From Anaerolineae bacterium (GTDB taxonomy: Bacteria > Chloroflexota > Anaerolineae > B4-G1 > SLSP01): DNA of 32,993 nt. The stretch's first letter is position 1. Each line of letters opens with the position of its first letter. The DNA is taken from assembly GCA_003562365.1 (NCBI GenBank), contig PWVB01000134.1:1-32993 (forward strand), read 5' to 3'. Shown here one piece after another: positions 1 to 9,110 of this stretch. The notes below the pieces were generated by a model. The model searched no databases, had not been told where the DNA came from, and worked only from the letters and a program-made list of their open reading frames with translations. Both the position numbers and the translations under genes were made by a program.

Positions 1-1
1 C

Positions 2-373
2 TACACTGAGAAGGGCGCCCTTCCTCAAGGGCCCTATTCACAAGCGATCGTAGCGGAAGGGCCGTTGGTCTTCGTCTCGGGCCAGGGACCGGTTGATCCT
101 GCCACGGGCGAGATGCAGTTCGGTAGCTTTCGCGAGCAGGCTGAGCTGACCTTTCAGAACATCACCACCCTCCTGGAGGAAGCAGGTACGTCGTGGGCCA
201 ACGTCGTGCGAGTCGGGATTTTCCTCGCCGATCTAGGCGATTTTGCGGAGCTGAACGAGGTCTACGAGCGTTACCTCACCAAGCCCTATCCGGCACGCAC
301 CACGGTGGGCGTGACGCTGCCCGCTAAGATGCGGATCGAGGTAGACTGCTTCGCCGTGATCCCGCAGGCATAG
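2..373 (+). CDS. RidA/YjgF family protein (5' truncated by window edge)
   Basis: The frame continues upstream of the listed ORF: YTEKGALPQGPYSQAIVAEGPLVFVSGQGPVDPATGEM..., matching the RidA GPYSQAI and SGQ motifs. Stop at 371-373. Confidence 0.9.
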   Translation, partial: YTEKGALPQGPYSQAIVAEGPLVFVSGQGPVDPATGEMQFGSFREQAELTFQNITTLLEEAGTSWANVVRVGIFLADLGDFAELNEVYERYLTKPYPARTTVGVTLPAKMRIEVDCFAVIPQA

Positions 374-377
374 GACT

Positions 378-1427
378 ATGCACGTCAACGCGCTGGAGAC
401 CCCGGTCGTGGTCGTGGACCTCGACCGGATGGAGGCCAACATCGAGCGACTGCAGCGCTATCTGGATGCTCACCACATCGCCAACCGTCCTCACATCAAG
501 ACCCATAAGGTCTCTGAGATCGCTCGGAAGCAGGTAGCAGCGGGCGCGGTAGGGATCACCTGCCAGAAGGTCAGCGAGGCTGAGGTTATGGCTGACGCGG
601 GGATCGAGGATCTCTTCATCCCCTACAACATCCTGGGCGAGGCTAAGCTGCGGCGCCTGATGCAGCTGGCAGCCCGAGTGCCGGTGCAGGTGACCGCCGA
701 TTCGGCCTACGCCATCAAGGGCTATGCGGGCGCCGCCCAGCAGGCTGAGCTGACGCTGCCGGTGTTGGTGGAGTTTGATACCGGCATGCACCGCTGCGGG
801 GTGCCGTCTCCGGCGGAGGCTGCGGCGCTGGCACGCCTGATCGCGCGCTCGGCGGGCCTGGCCTTCAACGGTCTGATGACCTTTCCCCATAATGCCGCCA
901 GCGATGCCTTCGTCCGCGAGGTGCGAGGGTTGCTGGCGGCGGAGGATATCTCCATACCCCACGTGAGCTACGGCGGCACGCCCGGGATGTGGAAGGCACA
1001 CACTCGCACGGAGGTCACCGAGTACCGCGCCGGCACCTACGTCTATGGGGACCGGTCGATCCTCAAGTCTGGCGCGCTGAAGCTGGAACAGATTGCGCTG
1101 CACGTGATCACCACCGTCGTCAGCCGCCCCACGGTGGAGCGCGCCATTCTTGACGGCGGGAGCAAGACCTTTTCCTCGGATCTGGGAGGCCTCGAGGGCC
1201 ACGGCATGATCCTCGAGTATCCGGAGGCCCGCTTCTATGGAATGTCGGAGGAGCACGGACACGTCGATGTCGGTGCCTGTCCGCGTCGCCCGGAGATCGG
1301 CGAGCGGGTCACGGTGATCCCCAACCACGTCTGTCCTGTCAGTAATCTGTTTGACCAGGTAGTGGGGGCGCGGAACGGCAAGGTCGAGGTTGTCTGGCCC
1401 GTCGCGGCGCGTGGGACAGTACAGTAG
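378..1427 (+). CDS. D-threonine aldolase / D-serine dehydratase-like (alanine racemase N-terminal fold) PLP enzyme
   Basis: TPVVVVDLDRMEANIERLQ...RPHIKTHK (Schiff-base Lys context) and C-terminal EEHGHVDV...IPNHVCPVSNLFDQ (metal-site-like H and C) are typical of the family. Starts 4 nt after ridA. Confidence 0.85.
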   Translation: MHVNALETPVVVVDLDRMEANIERLQRYLDAHHIANRPHIKTHKVSEIARKQVAAGAVGITCQKVSEAEVMADAGIEDLFIPYNILGEAKLRRLMQLAARVPVQVTADSAYAIKGYAGAAQQAELTLPVLVEFDTGMHRCGVPSPAEAAALARLIARSAGLAFNGLMTFPHNAASDAFVREVRGLLAAEDISIPHVSYGGTPGMWKAHTRTEVTEYRAGTYVYGDRSILKSGALKLEQIALHVITTVVSRPTVERAILDGGSKTFSSDLGGLEGHGMILEYPEARFYGMSEEHGHVDVGACPRRPEIGERVTVIPNHVCPVSNLFDQVVGARNGKVEVVWPVAARGTVQ

Positions 1428-1432
1428 CCGGC

Positions 1433-2278
1433 TTACACTGGTGGGGGTGCGTCGGGAAGCAGCGCTCGGGAGAAGATGAGATAGCCGGTGTGGGCAACCA
1501 TGCGGTCAAACGGGCGCAGGCGCTGCGGCACGGCCTTATAGGGGCGCAGCAGCAGCTCCTCCACCTCGGTGAAGCCGAAGGGCCCCCGCTCCAGATGGCG
1601 CAGCAGGACGCCCACCTGGTTGACGGTGGGCACCAGGCTGCAGAAGAAGCCGCCGCCGCACAGCGCCGCGTGCGTCTGCTCAAGGTAGAGCCAGGGCTCG
1701 CGGACGTCGAGGATCGCGGCGTCGATGCCTCGCTCGTCAAAGCCTTCCTCAATGTCGCGAACCTGGAAAGTGACGGCGGCGTCGAGCCCTACGCGCGTCA
1801 GGTTCTTCTGTGCCACAGCCTGGATCTCCGGACGCACCTCGTAACTATAGACGTGGCCCGTGGGATGGACCATACGGGCCAACGCCAGCGTCAAGCCGCC
1901 GCTGCCGGTGCCGGCCTCCAGGACCCGGGTGCCAGGGCCGATGTTCATCTTCATCAGCATATAGCCGATTTCCTTAGGGTAGATGATCTGCGTGGCACGG
2001 CGAATGTCGCGAATGAGTTCGTCCAAAGAGGGCGGCAGGACCATATAGGTGTAGCCCAGATGGGTGTCGACCGTCTCTCCCCAACGGCAACCGACCACGG
2101 CATCATGCTCGAGAACCCCGTGATGCGTTTGGTGCTGGATCCCCGGCTGCATTCGCACGATGGCGGTCTTCCGGTCGTTGCCCACCAACAGCACGAGGTC
2201 GCCGGCGGCGACGGTGCTGGTGCTGCTTGCCGGCGCGGGGTCGCGCATCGGATTGTCGTTCGGTTTGGGTGGGTGCAC
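1433..2278 (-). CDS. trmI: tRNA (adenine-N1)-methyltransferase, TrmI/Gcd14 family
   Basis: MLMKMNIGPGTRVLEAGTGSGGLTLALARMVHPTGHVYSYEVRPE SAM motif I and family context. The listed ORF starts at 2389, but AAGGA followed by GTG at 2278 is the likelier start. Confidence 0.85.
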   Translation of the reverse strand: MHPPKPNDNPMRDPAPASSTSTVAAGDLVLLVGNDRKTAIVRMQPGIQHQTHHGVLEHDAVVGCRWGETVDTHLGYTYMVLPPSLDELIRDIRRATQIIYPKEIGYMLMKMNIGPGTRVLEAGTGSGGLTLALARMVHPTGHVYSYEVRPEIQAVAQKNLTRVGLDAAVTFQVRDIEEGFDERGIDAAILDVREPWLYLEQTHAALCGGGFFCSLVPTVNQVGVLLRHLERGPFGFTEVEELLLRPYKAVPQRLRPFDRMVAHTGYLIFSRALLPDAPPPV

Positions 2279-2321
2279 GTTAGATTCCTTTGCGGGCCTG
2301 CCGGCTGCAAGGCCGATAGCT

Positions 2322-2350
2322 TTTACAAAACCACGCAAAGGCATTATAAT
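2322..2350 (+). promoter_or_regulatory. Sigma70-type promoter for the CdAR operon
   Basis: TTTACA (2322-2327), exactly 17 nt spacer, TATAAT (2345-2350), about 39 nt upstream of ATG 2389. Confidence 0.75.
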
Positions 2351-2388
2351 GAACTTGAGATAGACATGCAACTTCACGGGGGATACCA

Positions 2389-2730
2389 ATGCCTGATGAA
2401 AGCATCGATCGTATGGCCATCACCATTGTCGACGGGGGCCAGTCGCGGGACCTCCTGAAGGCACTCAACGCCCGCCATTTTCCGGTCACGACGCTGGATG
2501 CGGTAGGAGGATTTCTGCATGAGGCGATGGTGACCTTGATGGTTGGCATGTCCGAGGCGCGCTTGCCGCTCTTTTTCACCCTGCTCCGCGAGAAGTGCCC
2601 CAGCCGTACCCGCTACATTCCGATGGGCGTGGAGCTTTCGCTCTCCCCAGGATATCCGATGATGATTGAGGCGCGGGTGGGTGGCGCTACGGTTTTTGTG
2701 CTGCCGGTGGAACGCTTTGTGCAATTATAG
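2389..2730 (+). CDS. Cyclic-di-AMP receptor-like PII-like protein (CdAR/DarA/DUF970 family), copy 1 (diverged)
   Basis: Family pattern ...VTTLDAVGGFLHEAMVTLMVG...ARVGGATVFVLPVERFVQL; adjacent paralog. Confidence 0.8.
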   Translation: MPDESIDRMAITIVDGGQSRDLLKALNARHFPVTTLDAVGGFLHEAMVTLMVGMSEARLPLFFTLLREKCPSRTRYIPMGVELSLSPGYPMMIEARVGGATVFVLPVERFVQL

Positions 2731-2742
2731 AGGAGAGCCGAG

Positions 2743-3012
2743 ATGAAATTGGTCGTCGCGATTGTCAAAGACTCTGATGCTATGGACGTCTCAGACGCAC
2801 TGGTGGAAAACGACTTCCGGATGACGCGCATCGCGAGCACCGGCGGGTTCCTACGCCGCGGCAATGTCACGCTGTTGATCGGTCTGGAAGAAGAACAACT
2901 CGAAGCGTGCTTTGCCACGATTCAGGCTGCCTGTCGTCCCCCGCAGAATCCCGAGGAACACAAGGCGACGATCTTCGTACTGCCGGCGGAGGACTTTGTC
3001 CAACTAGGGTGA
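2743..3012 (+). CDS. Cyclic-di-AMP receptor-like PII-like protein (CdAR/DarA/DUF970 family), copy 2 (canonical core)
   Basis: MKLVVAIVKDSDAMDVSDALVENDFRMTRIASTGGFLRRGNVTLLIG...ATIFVLPAEDFVQL; RBS AGGAG upstream. Confidence 0.85.
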   Translation: MKLVVAIVKDSDAMDVSDALVENDFRMTRIASTGGFLRRGNVTLLIGLEEEQLEACFATIQAACRPPQNPEEHKATIFVLPAEDFVQLG

Positions 3013-3069
3013 GTTATCGGACTTCCTGCGGTCGATTTCGAATGAGTGCGACCTAGTAGCAATTGACGT

Positions 3070-3095
3070 CAAGGGGGCCAGATCGTGCCCCCTTG
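3070..3095 (+). terminator. Putative intrinsic terminator after the CdAR pair
   Basis: CAAGGGGGC - cagatcgt - GCCCCCTTG, perfect 9-bp stem, followed by TTTGCTTG (weak U-tract). Confidence 0.6.
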
Positions 3096-3141
3096 TTTGC
3101 TTGATCACGGCAGTTGCGGAGATGGAGGAGGTGTCGCTTTG

Positions 3142-3564
3142 ATGACAGGAGAGCGGCGGGCGATTCGCGTTCTGATTGCCAAGCCTGGCTTGGATGGACA
3201 CGACCGTGGTGCAAAGGTGGTAGCACGCGCCCTGCGGGATGCGGGCATGGAGGTGATCTATACGGGTTTGCGCCAGACCCCCGCGATGGTCGCTGAGGCC
3301 GCCCTGCAGGAGGATGTTGATGTCGTAGGGCTTTCGATTCTCTCCGGCGCCCATATGGCCTTGGTCCCCCGGATTATGGACGAGCTGGCCCAACGCGACC
3401 TCGAGGATCTGCCGGTCTTCCTGGGTGGGATTGTGCCGCAGGACGATGTTGTCGCGTTGCAGGAACTGGGGATCGCCAGCGTCTTCGGGCCGGGGACCGA
3501 GACAAAGACGATCATCGCCTACATCCGCGAGACGGTGGAGCAGGAGCTGCTTGAGGAGGCGTAG
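3142..3564 (+). CDS. Cobalamin B12-binding domain protein, methylmalonyl-CoA mutase small/C-terminal subunit-like
   Basis: [39 protein letters not shown]...LSGAH...[14 protein letters not shown] (base-off His) and GGIVP motifs. Start chosen at ATG 3142 after GGAGGAGGT. Confidence 0.9.
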   Translation: MTGERRAIRVLIAKPGLDGHDRGAKVVARALRDAGMEVIYTGLRQTPAMVAEAALQEDVDVVGLSILSGAHMALVPRIMDELAQRDLEDLPVFLGGIVPQDDVVALQELGIASVFGPGTETKTIIAYIRETVEQELLEEA

Positions 3565-4585
3565 ACGCCGTCCGGATGGTGCCGCGCTGGCTGAGCGGGC
3601 GCTGGGGGGCAGCCGAGGCGCCTTGGCCCGGTTACTGACCTTAGTGGAGAATGGCCATCCCGAGGGACAAGTTGCCCTCTCTAGACTCTTTCCACGTTCG
3701 GGGCAGGCTCATATCGTGGGCTTCACGGGCGCCACTGGCGCCGGGAAGAGCACCCTGGTCAACCAGGTCGCTTGCGAGCTGCGCGACCGTGACCTAAGCC
3801 TCGCGGTGGTTGCTGTCGATCCCAGCAGTCCCTTCTCCGGTGGGGCGGTGTTGGGCGACCGCCTGCGGATGCGCGACCTGGCTGAAGATCCCGCTATCTT
3901 TATCCGCAGCATGGCTTCCCGGGGGCATCCTGGGGGCGTCGCCCAAGCCACCCGGGACGTGGTGACCGTGCTCGATGCACTAGGGACGCCCGTGATCCTG
4001 GTGGAGACTGTGGGTGCTGGCCAAGCACAGGTCGAGGTGGCGCAGATCGCCCACACCGTGGTGCTGGTGGAGGCGCCCGGCATGGGCGATGACGTGCAAG
4101 CCCTCAAAGCGGGGCTGCTGGAGATCGCCGATATCATCGTGATCAACAAGGCCGACCGGCCTGAAGCCAAGCAGACCCTGCGGGCCATCCGGAGCGCGCA
4201 CCTGGAGGGACTGCGCTTTGGTGACGCTGGTGGACCCGCTGACCTTGGTGAGGAGACCCAGAAGGACCGGTGGACGGTGCCGGTGTTGGAGACCAGTGCG
4301 CTGGAGGGGCGTGGGATCGTCGAGCTGGTGGATGCCATGGGTGCTCATCGGGAGGCTTTGAAGGCCCAAGGGATCTGGCGGGGGCTGCGGGAACGCCACG
4401 CTCGCGCCCAATTGGCGGCGTGGCTGCAGCAGCATCTTCAGGCGCTCATCGACACACACCTGGCAGCTGAGGACCTGGAGATGGCCGTGCAGTCCATTGT
4501 GCGCCGTGACGCTGACCCGGCCTCAGCCGCCCAGGCGCTGGTGGATCGTCTTGTCGAAACCTTGATCGCTCGAGATAGCGGCTGA
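3551..4585 (+). CDS. meaB: Methylmalonyl-CoA mutase-associated GTPase MeaB/ArgK
   Basis: [51 protein letters not shown]...[23 protein letters not shown]...INKAD. Listed ORF start at 3425 overlaps the preceding gene; TTG at 3551 is a plausible start overlapping its stop. Confidence 0.88.
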   Translation: MRRRRRRPDGAALAERALGGSRGALARLLTLVENGHPEGQVALSRLFPRSGQAHIVGFTGATGAGKSTLVNQVACELRDRDLSLAVVAVDPSSPFSGGAVLGDRLRMRDLAEDPAIFIRSMASRGHPGGVAQATRDVVTVLDALGTPVILVETVGAGQAQVEVAQIAHTVVLVEAPGMGDDVQALKAGLLEIADIIVINKADRPEAKQTLRAIRSAHLEGLRFGDAGGPADLGEETQKDRWTVPVLETSALEGRGIVELVDAMGAHREALKAQGIWRGLRERHARAQLAAWLQQHLQALIDTHLAAEDLEMAVQSIVRRDADPASAAQALVDRLVETLIARDSG

Positions 4586-4620
4586 GTCAGCCGATGGAGA
4601 TCCCAGAGGAGAGGAATTCT

Positions 4621-5589
4621 ATGGTGGATGGCGAATGCTACGGTCAGATCGTCCTGTATGGCGGCACCGGATCCCCGGACCTGGCCTCCGAGATTGCCGA
4701 TCATCTTGAGCTGACATTGTGTCCGCGCGAGGTCATCACCTTTCCCAACACGAACCTCTTTGTCCGTTTGGGCTCCAGTGTGCGCGGACAGGACGCCTTT
4801 ATCATCCAGACAACCTCGGCGCCGACCAACGACAACCTGATGGAACTGCTGATCTTCATCGAGACCCTCAAACGGGCTTCGGCGGGGCGCGTGACGGCGG
4901 TAATCCCCTATCTAGGATACGCCCGTTCGGACAAAAAGGATCAGCCCCGGATTCCGATCACGGCGCGTCTGGTTGCCGATATGATTCAAAGTGCTGGCGC
5001 CGACCGCTACATCACCCTGGATCTGCACGCCGGGCAGATCCAGGGTTTCTTCAGCATCGCCGGTGACGTCATCACGGCCTTCCCGCTGTTGGCGGACTAC
5101 CTGCGCAAAAAGGACCTGCAGCACGCCGTTGTCGTAGCTGCCGATTTGGGGTTTGCCAAGAAGGCCCGAGCCTTCGCCACCGAACTGGATCTCCCGGTGG
5201 CCTTTGTCGAGAAACGCCGGGTGGACACCCACACCGAGGCGCTGACGGTCATCGGTGATGTGAACGGTATGGACGCGATCATCGTGGATGACGAGGTCGA
5301 TACGGGCGGCACGGTGTGCGACACGACCTCGGCGCTGGTGGAGGCCGGGGTCAGGGATATCTACGCCTGTTTTGTTCATCCGATTCTCTCGTCCGACGCT
5401 GCCGCGCGGCTGCGTTCGCAGCCGATCCGCGAGATCGTGACCACTAACTCGGTGCCCATCCCGCCGGAAAAACGACTGCCGAATATGACGGTGATCTCCG
5501 TCTCGTCACTGCTCTCCGGCGTGATCCAGCGGGTCCACGCCGGGCGCAGCGTGGGCGAGATGTTCGCTCCCTATCACGGCTACAGTTAA
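4621..5589 (+). CDS. prs: Ribose-phosphate pyrophosphokinase (PRPP synthetase)
   Basis: VIPYLGYARSDKKDQPRIPITARLVADMIQSAGADRYITLDLHAGQIQGFF and PRPP loop AIIVDDEVDTGGTVCDT. Start at ATG 4621 after GAGGAGAGG. Confidence 0.9.
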   Translation: MVDGECYGQIVLYGGTGSPDLASEIADHLELTLCPREVITFPNTNLFVRLGSSVRGQDAFIIQTTSAPTNDNLMELLIFIETLKRASAGRVTAVIPYLGYARSDKKDQPRIPITARLVADMIQSAGADRYITLDLHAGQIQGFFSIAGDVITAFPLLADYLRKKDLQHAVVVAADLGFAKKARAFATELDLPVAFVEKRRVDTHTEALTVIGDVNGMDAIIVDDEVDTGGTVCDTTSALVEAGVRDIYACFVHPILSSDAAARLRSQPIREIVTTNSVPIPPEKRLPNMTVISVSSLLSGVIQRVHAGRSVGEMFAPYHGYS

Positions 5590-5614
5590 TGTCAGCTACT
5601 TTGCGGTGTAGGCT

Positions 5615-5646
5615 CCCGAGCGCGCAGCGTCTGCTGCGCGCTCGGG
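5615..5646. terminator. Strong hairpin between convergent genes (bidirectional terminator candidate)
   Basis: CCCGAGCGCGCAGC - gtct - GCTGCGCGCTCGGG, perfect 14-bp stem; no U-tract. Confidence 0.55.
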
Positions 5647-5687
5647 GTTGGATGCGTTCCCACGTGGAGCAGCCCCAGTGGGCGAGC

Positions 5688-6239
5688 TTATTGGTGGGCG
5701 TTCACCATCGCCGTCGCTGCTTCACGGATGGCGATGAGTTTGTAGGGGCGACTCCAGCGGTTGACCGGCAGAAGGTCCCAGGTCTTGCCGCGTAGATGGT
5801 GGATCCAGCGCTCCATGCTGCCCAGGCAGGTAATCATTCCGTTGCCGCTGCCGCCGGCGGCGGCGACGGCTAGGATGGGCTTGCCGGCCAGGCCGCTGGC
5901 GTCGCCGCGCGTGGCCTCGCAACGCCGCAGGCGGTCGGTCAGCGCTTTGGCGGACTCGCTCATCTCACCGTAATAGACAGGCGTGATCAGAATCAGGGCA
6001 TCGGCAGCACAGATGCGAGCCTGCAGAGCCTGAAAGCCGTCCAAGACCTGGCAATGGTGCTCGGGCAAGCAGGTGCCCCAGCCGTTGTCGCAGGCCTGGC
6101 ACAGACCCACATCCAGGTCGTTGAGTCGCACGTTCTCGACTGCGCCTCCGGCGGCCCGGGCTCCCTCGGTTGCTGCGGCAGCACACGCCGCCGTCAGGCC
6201 ATCGTGGTTGGGGCTGGTATGGATCACCAAAACGTCCAT
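5688..6239 (-). CDS. NAD(P)H-dependent FMN reductase / flavodoxin-fold protein with Cys cluster
   Basis: MDVLVIHTSPNHDGLTAACAAAATEGA...GLCQACDNGWGTCLPEHHCQVLDGF...ADALILITPVYYGEMSESAKALTDRL. Start at ATG 6239 after AAGGAGGGT. Confidence 0.8.
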   Translation of the reverse strand: MDVLVIHTSPNHDGLTAACAAAATEGARAAGGAVENVRLNDLDVGLCQACDNGWGTCLPEHHCQVLDGFQALQARICAADALILITPVYYGEMSESAKALTDRLRRCEATRGDASGLAGKPILAVAAAGGSGNGMITCLGSMERWIHHLRGKTWDLLPVNRWSRPYKLIAIREAATAMVNAHQ

Positions 6240-6296
6240 GGCACCCTCCTTTTCATGTTCCCGATCTCGTGATTGTCGCTCAATGTTTCTGACGTG

Positions 6297-6306
6297 AGTG
6301 TACACT
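6297..6306. promoter_or_regulatory. 10-bp perfect palindrome AGTGTACACT, candidate operator
   Basis: Perfect inverted repeat about 58 bp upstream of the flavoprotein start codon (minus strand). Confidence 0.35.
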
Positions 6307-6327
6307 GAAGCGCTCCGATTTGCACGT

Positions 6328-6344
6328 CGGCGCGCGGCGCGCCG
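6328..6344. terminator. GC-rich hairpin immediately after the trpA stop
   Basis: CGGCGCG-cgg-CGCGCCG abutting the trpA stop codon at 6345-6347; no U-tract. Confidence 0.35.
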
Positions 6345-7151
6345 TCATGGGGCGCTGCGGGCGGCATCCAGCGCCACCCGCAGCGCCTCGACAAAGCGCG
6401 CGGCGGCTTCTGCCGGGGCATCGGCGTAGCTGATGGCATCGATCAGGGCGCTGCCCACGATCACCCCATCAGCAATGCGGGCTACCCTGGCAGCTTGAGC
6501 CGGGGTGCTGATTCCGAATCCTACAGCCAGCGGTTTGTCCGTTGCAGACCGGACCCGGGCGACAAAGGTCGCTAGATCCTCCGAGAGATGATCGCGTGCG
6601 CCGGTCACACCGACCAGCGAGACCAGGTAGACAAAACCGTCGGTGCACGCCGTCACAATGTCAATGCGCGCCGTGTCGGCGGTAGGCGCCAGGAGGAAGA
6701 TGAGATCCAGCCCGTGCGCCGCACAGGCCGCGCGGACGGCAGCGGCCTCCTCGGGCGGGAGATCAGGGACGATCACCCCGTCGATGCCGGCGCGTGCGGC
6801 TTGTGCGGCGAAAGCGGCCACACCCAACTGCAGGATGGGATTGTAGTAGCCCATCAAGACGAAGGGAACGGTGACGCCCTGATGCCGCAGCGCGGCGGCC
6901 TGCTCGAGGCACCGTGTCAGCGTGATCCCGTTGCGCAGCGCCTGCTGTCCGGCTGCCTGAATCGTCGGACCGTCGGCCAGCGGGTCGCTGAAAGGAACGC
7001 CCAACTCGATCAGATCGGCCCCTCCGTCCACGAGGGCGGGAATCAGCGTAAGCGCGCTGTCCCGCTCCGGATAGCCTACCGTCAAATAGGGCATCAGGGC
7101 TGTCCGATCGGCCTGCCGCAACCCTCTAAGTGTGGTCTCGATGCGACTCAT
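6345..7151 (-). CDS. trpA: Tryptophan synthase alpha chain
   Basis: [59 protein letters not shown]...FLLAPTAD...[12 protein letters not shown]. Confidence 0.97.
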   Translation of the reverse strand: MSRIETTLRGLRQADRTALMPYLTVGYPERDSALTLIPALVDGGADLIELGVPFSDPLADGPTIQAAGQQALRNGITLTRCLEQAAALRHQGVTVPFVLMGYYNPILQLGVAAFAAQAARAGIDGVIVPDLPPEEAAAVRAACAAHGLDLIFLLAPTADTARIDIVTACTDGFVYLVSLVGVTGARDHLSEDLATFVARVRSATDKPLAVGFGISTPAQAARVARIADGVIVGSALIDAISYADAPAEAAARFVEALRVALDAARSAP

Positions 7152-8398
7152 GCCCGCCTCCCTGAGTGGGGTTGGTCCGATGATAGCTTGTCTCCCAGCA
7201 TCTCGGCGACGGTCTGCATGTCCTTGTCGCCACGCCCGCTGACGTTGACGATGATGAGGGCATCCGCCGGAAGCTGCGGCGCGCGCTTGATGGCCTCGGC
7301 GACGGCATGAGCGCTCTCCAGTGCGGGGATGATGCCTTCAAGCTCACTGAGTCGCTGCAGGGCATCCAGCGCCTCAGCGTCGGTGGCGTAAGTGTAGGCC
7401 GCGCGCGACACCTCGCGCAGCCAGGCGTGTTCGGGGCCCACCGCCGCGTAGTCGAGCCCGGCAGAGATGCTGTCTGTCAGGGCGATCTGACCGTCGGGGT
7501 CCTGCAGGACGTAGGTCTGCGTGCCGTGGAGCACGCCCAGACGGCCTCGCTCCGGATCGGCGAAACGGGCCGCGTGCTGGCCTCCGTCGATCCCGCTGCC
7601 GCCGGCCTCGACGCCTACCATAGCCACAGCTTCGTCGTCCAGAAACGGATGGAAGAGGCCGATGGCGTTAGAGCCGCCGCCGACGCAGGCGATCAGGAGA
7701 TCGGGCAGGCGCCCCTCGGTGGCGAGGATCTGTACCCGGGCTTCCTGACCGATGACCCGCTGGAAATCCCGCACGATCCGTGGGTAGGGGTGGGGCCCTA
7801 GCGCTGAGCCTAGCAGATAGTGGGTGGTGCGTACGTTGGTCACCCAATCGCGGATCGCTTCGTTGATCGCGTCTTTCAGGGTGCAGCTGCCGGCGTCTAC
7901 CGCACGCACCTCGGCCCCCAGCAGCTGCATACGCAGGACGTTGAGCGCTTGGCGTTCGATGTCGGTTGTCCCCATATAGATGACGCACTCGAGGCCCAGG
8001 AGTGCGCAGACGGTGGCGGTAGCTACCCCGTGCTGTCCGGCGCCTGTCTCGGCAACGATGCGCTTTTTTCCCATACGCCGTGCCAGCAGGGCCTGTCCCA
8101 GGGCGTTGTTGATCTTGTGGGCGCCGGTATGTGCCAGGTCCTCGCGTTTCAGATAAATACGCGCGCCGCCCAAAGCATCGCTCAGTCGGTGGGCCGGGGT
8201 AAGCGGCGTAGGCCGGCCGGCGTAGGTTTGGAGCGTCGCATCCAACTCGGCCTGAAAAGCGAGATCGGCGCGGGCTGCATCGTAGGCCGCCTCCAGTTCC
8301 TGAATGGCTGGTGCCAGTATCTCAGGGATGAAGGCGCCGCCAAAGCGACCGTAGTAGGGCCCGTTGGATGGGATGACGGCTGGGTGCGAAGATGACAT
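7148..8398 (-). CDS. trpB: Tryptophan synthase beta chain
   Basis: [20 protein letters not shown]...[49 protein letters not shown]...[15 protein letters not shown]. Start moved from 8539 to ATG 8398 ([11 protein letters not shown]). Confidence 0.97.
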   Translation of the reverse strand: MSSSHPAVIPSNGPYYGRFGGAFIPEILAPAIQELEAAYDAARADLAFQAELDATLQTYAGRPTPLTPAHRLSDALGGARIYLKREDLAHTGAHKINNALGQALLARRMGKKRIVAETGAGQHGVATATVCALLGLECVIYMGTTDIERQALNVLRMQLLGAEVRAVDAGSCTLKDAINEAIRDWVTNVRTTHYLLGSALGPHPYPRIVRDFQRVIGQEARVQILATEGRLPDLLIACVGGGSNAIGLFHPFLDDEAVAMVGVEAGGSGIDGGQHAARFADPERGRLGVLHGTQTYVLQDPDGQIALTDSISAGLDYAAVGPEHAWLREVSRAAYTYATDAEALDALQRLSELEGIIPALESAHAVAEAIKRAPQLPADALIIVNVSGRGDKDMQTVAEMLGDKLSSDQPHSGRRA

Positions 8399-8411
8399 AG
8401 GATCTCCTCTA

Positions 8412-9110
8412 CTAGTTATGATCGGGTGGCTGCCCGGTTGCGCGGACGGCTCGGATAAAGGCGCGCACCCGCTCGTGGTCCTTCCGCTTCTGCTTATGCT
8501 CCACGCCAGTGGAGACATCCTCCACGCCAGTGGAGACATCGACTCCCCACGGCTTGATGTGGGCGATGGCCTCCCCCACGTTTTGGGGTGTGAGCCCGCC
8601 TGCCAGCAGCAGGCGACAGTGTGACGCCAGCCACCGGGCGATAACCAGATCGACGCTCAGCCCCGTACCGCCCTTCTGATGAGGTGCGTAGGCGTCGACA
8701 AGCAGTTGGGGTGCGGATGGGTCGGCCGTCAGCCGGCCACGGCGGTAAGTGGCAAATGCTGTTCGGGCCTCCGAGAGACTCTGGGGGCGGAGCGCCTTGA
8801 ACGCGTAGGGGTAGAGCGCCTCTAATAAGAGCAGAGGCTCGGACCCGTGGAGCTGGACGAAGTCCAGTCCGGCTTGAGCGCGGATGGCGCGGATACGCGC
8901 CTCGGGGCTGTCGACGAAGACCCCCACAAAACGTGGCGCCGTTGCCCCCAGGTCAGCGCGGAGCGCCGCGACGATGGCGCCCGCGGCTTCCGGTGCGATA
9001 TACCGTGGGCTCGGAGGATAGAAGATGAAGCCCAGGAAATCGGCACCGGCATCGCTGGCGCACCGGGCGTCCTCCAGATGGGTGATGCCGCAGATCTTAA
9101 TATAGGTCAT
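8412..9110 (-). CDS. trpF: Phosphoribosylanthranilate isomerase
   Basis: [36 protein letters not shown]...[16 protein letters not shown]...GVDVSTGVE; position in trp operon. Confidence 0.95.
   Translation of the reverse strand: MTYIKICGITHLEDARCASDAGADFLGFIFYPPSPRYIAPEAAGAIVAALRADLGATAPRFVGVFVDSPEARIRAIRAQAGLDFVQLHGSEPLLLLEALYPYAFKALRPQSLSEARTAFATYRRGRLTADPSAPQLLVDAYAPHQKGGTGLSVDLVIARWLASHCRLLLAGGLTPQNVGEAIAHIKPWGVDVSTGVEDVSTGVEHKQKRKDHERVRAFIRAVRATGQPPDHN
8499..8540. repeat. Two perfect 21-bp tandem copies within trpF
   Basis: CTCCACGCCAGTGGAGACATC x2 (8499-8519, 8520-8540), duplicating DVSTGVE in frame. Confidence 0.95.

Noticed and set aside
324-1328. 334-aa minus-strand ORF
   Set aside because: Antisense shadow of the D-threonine-aldolase-like gene.
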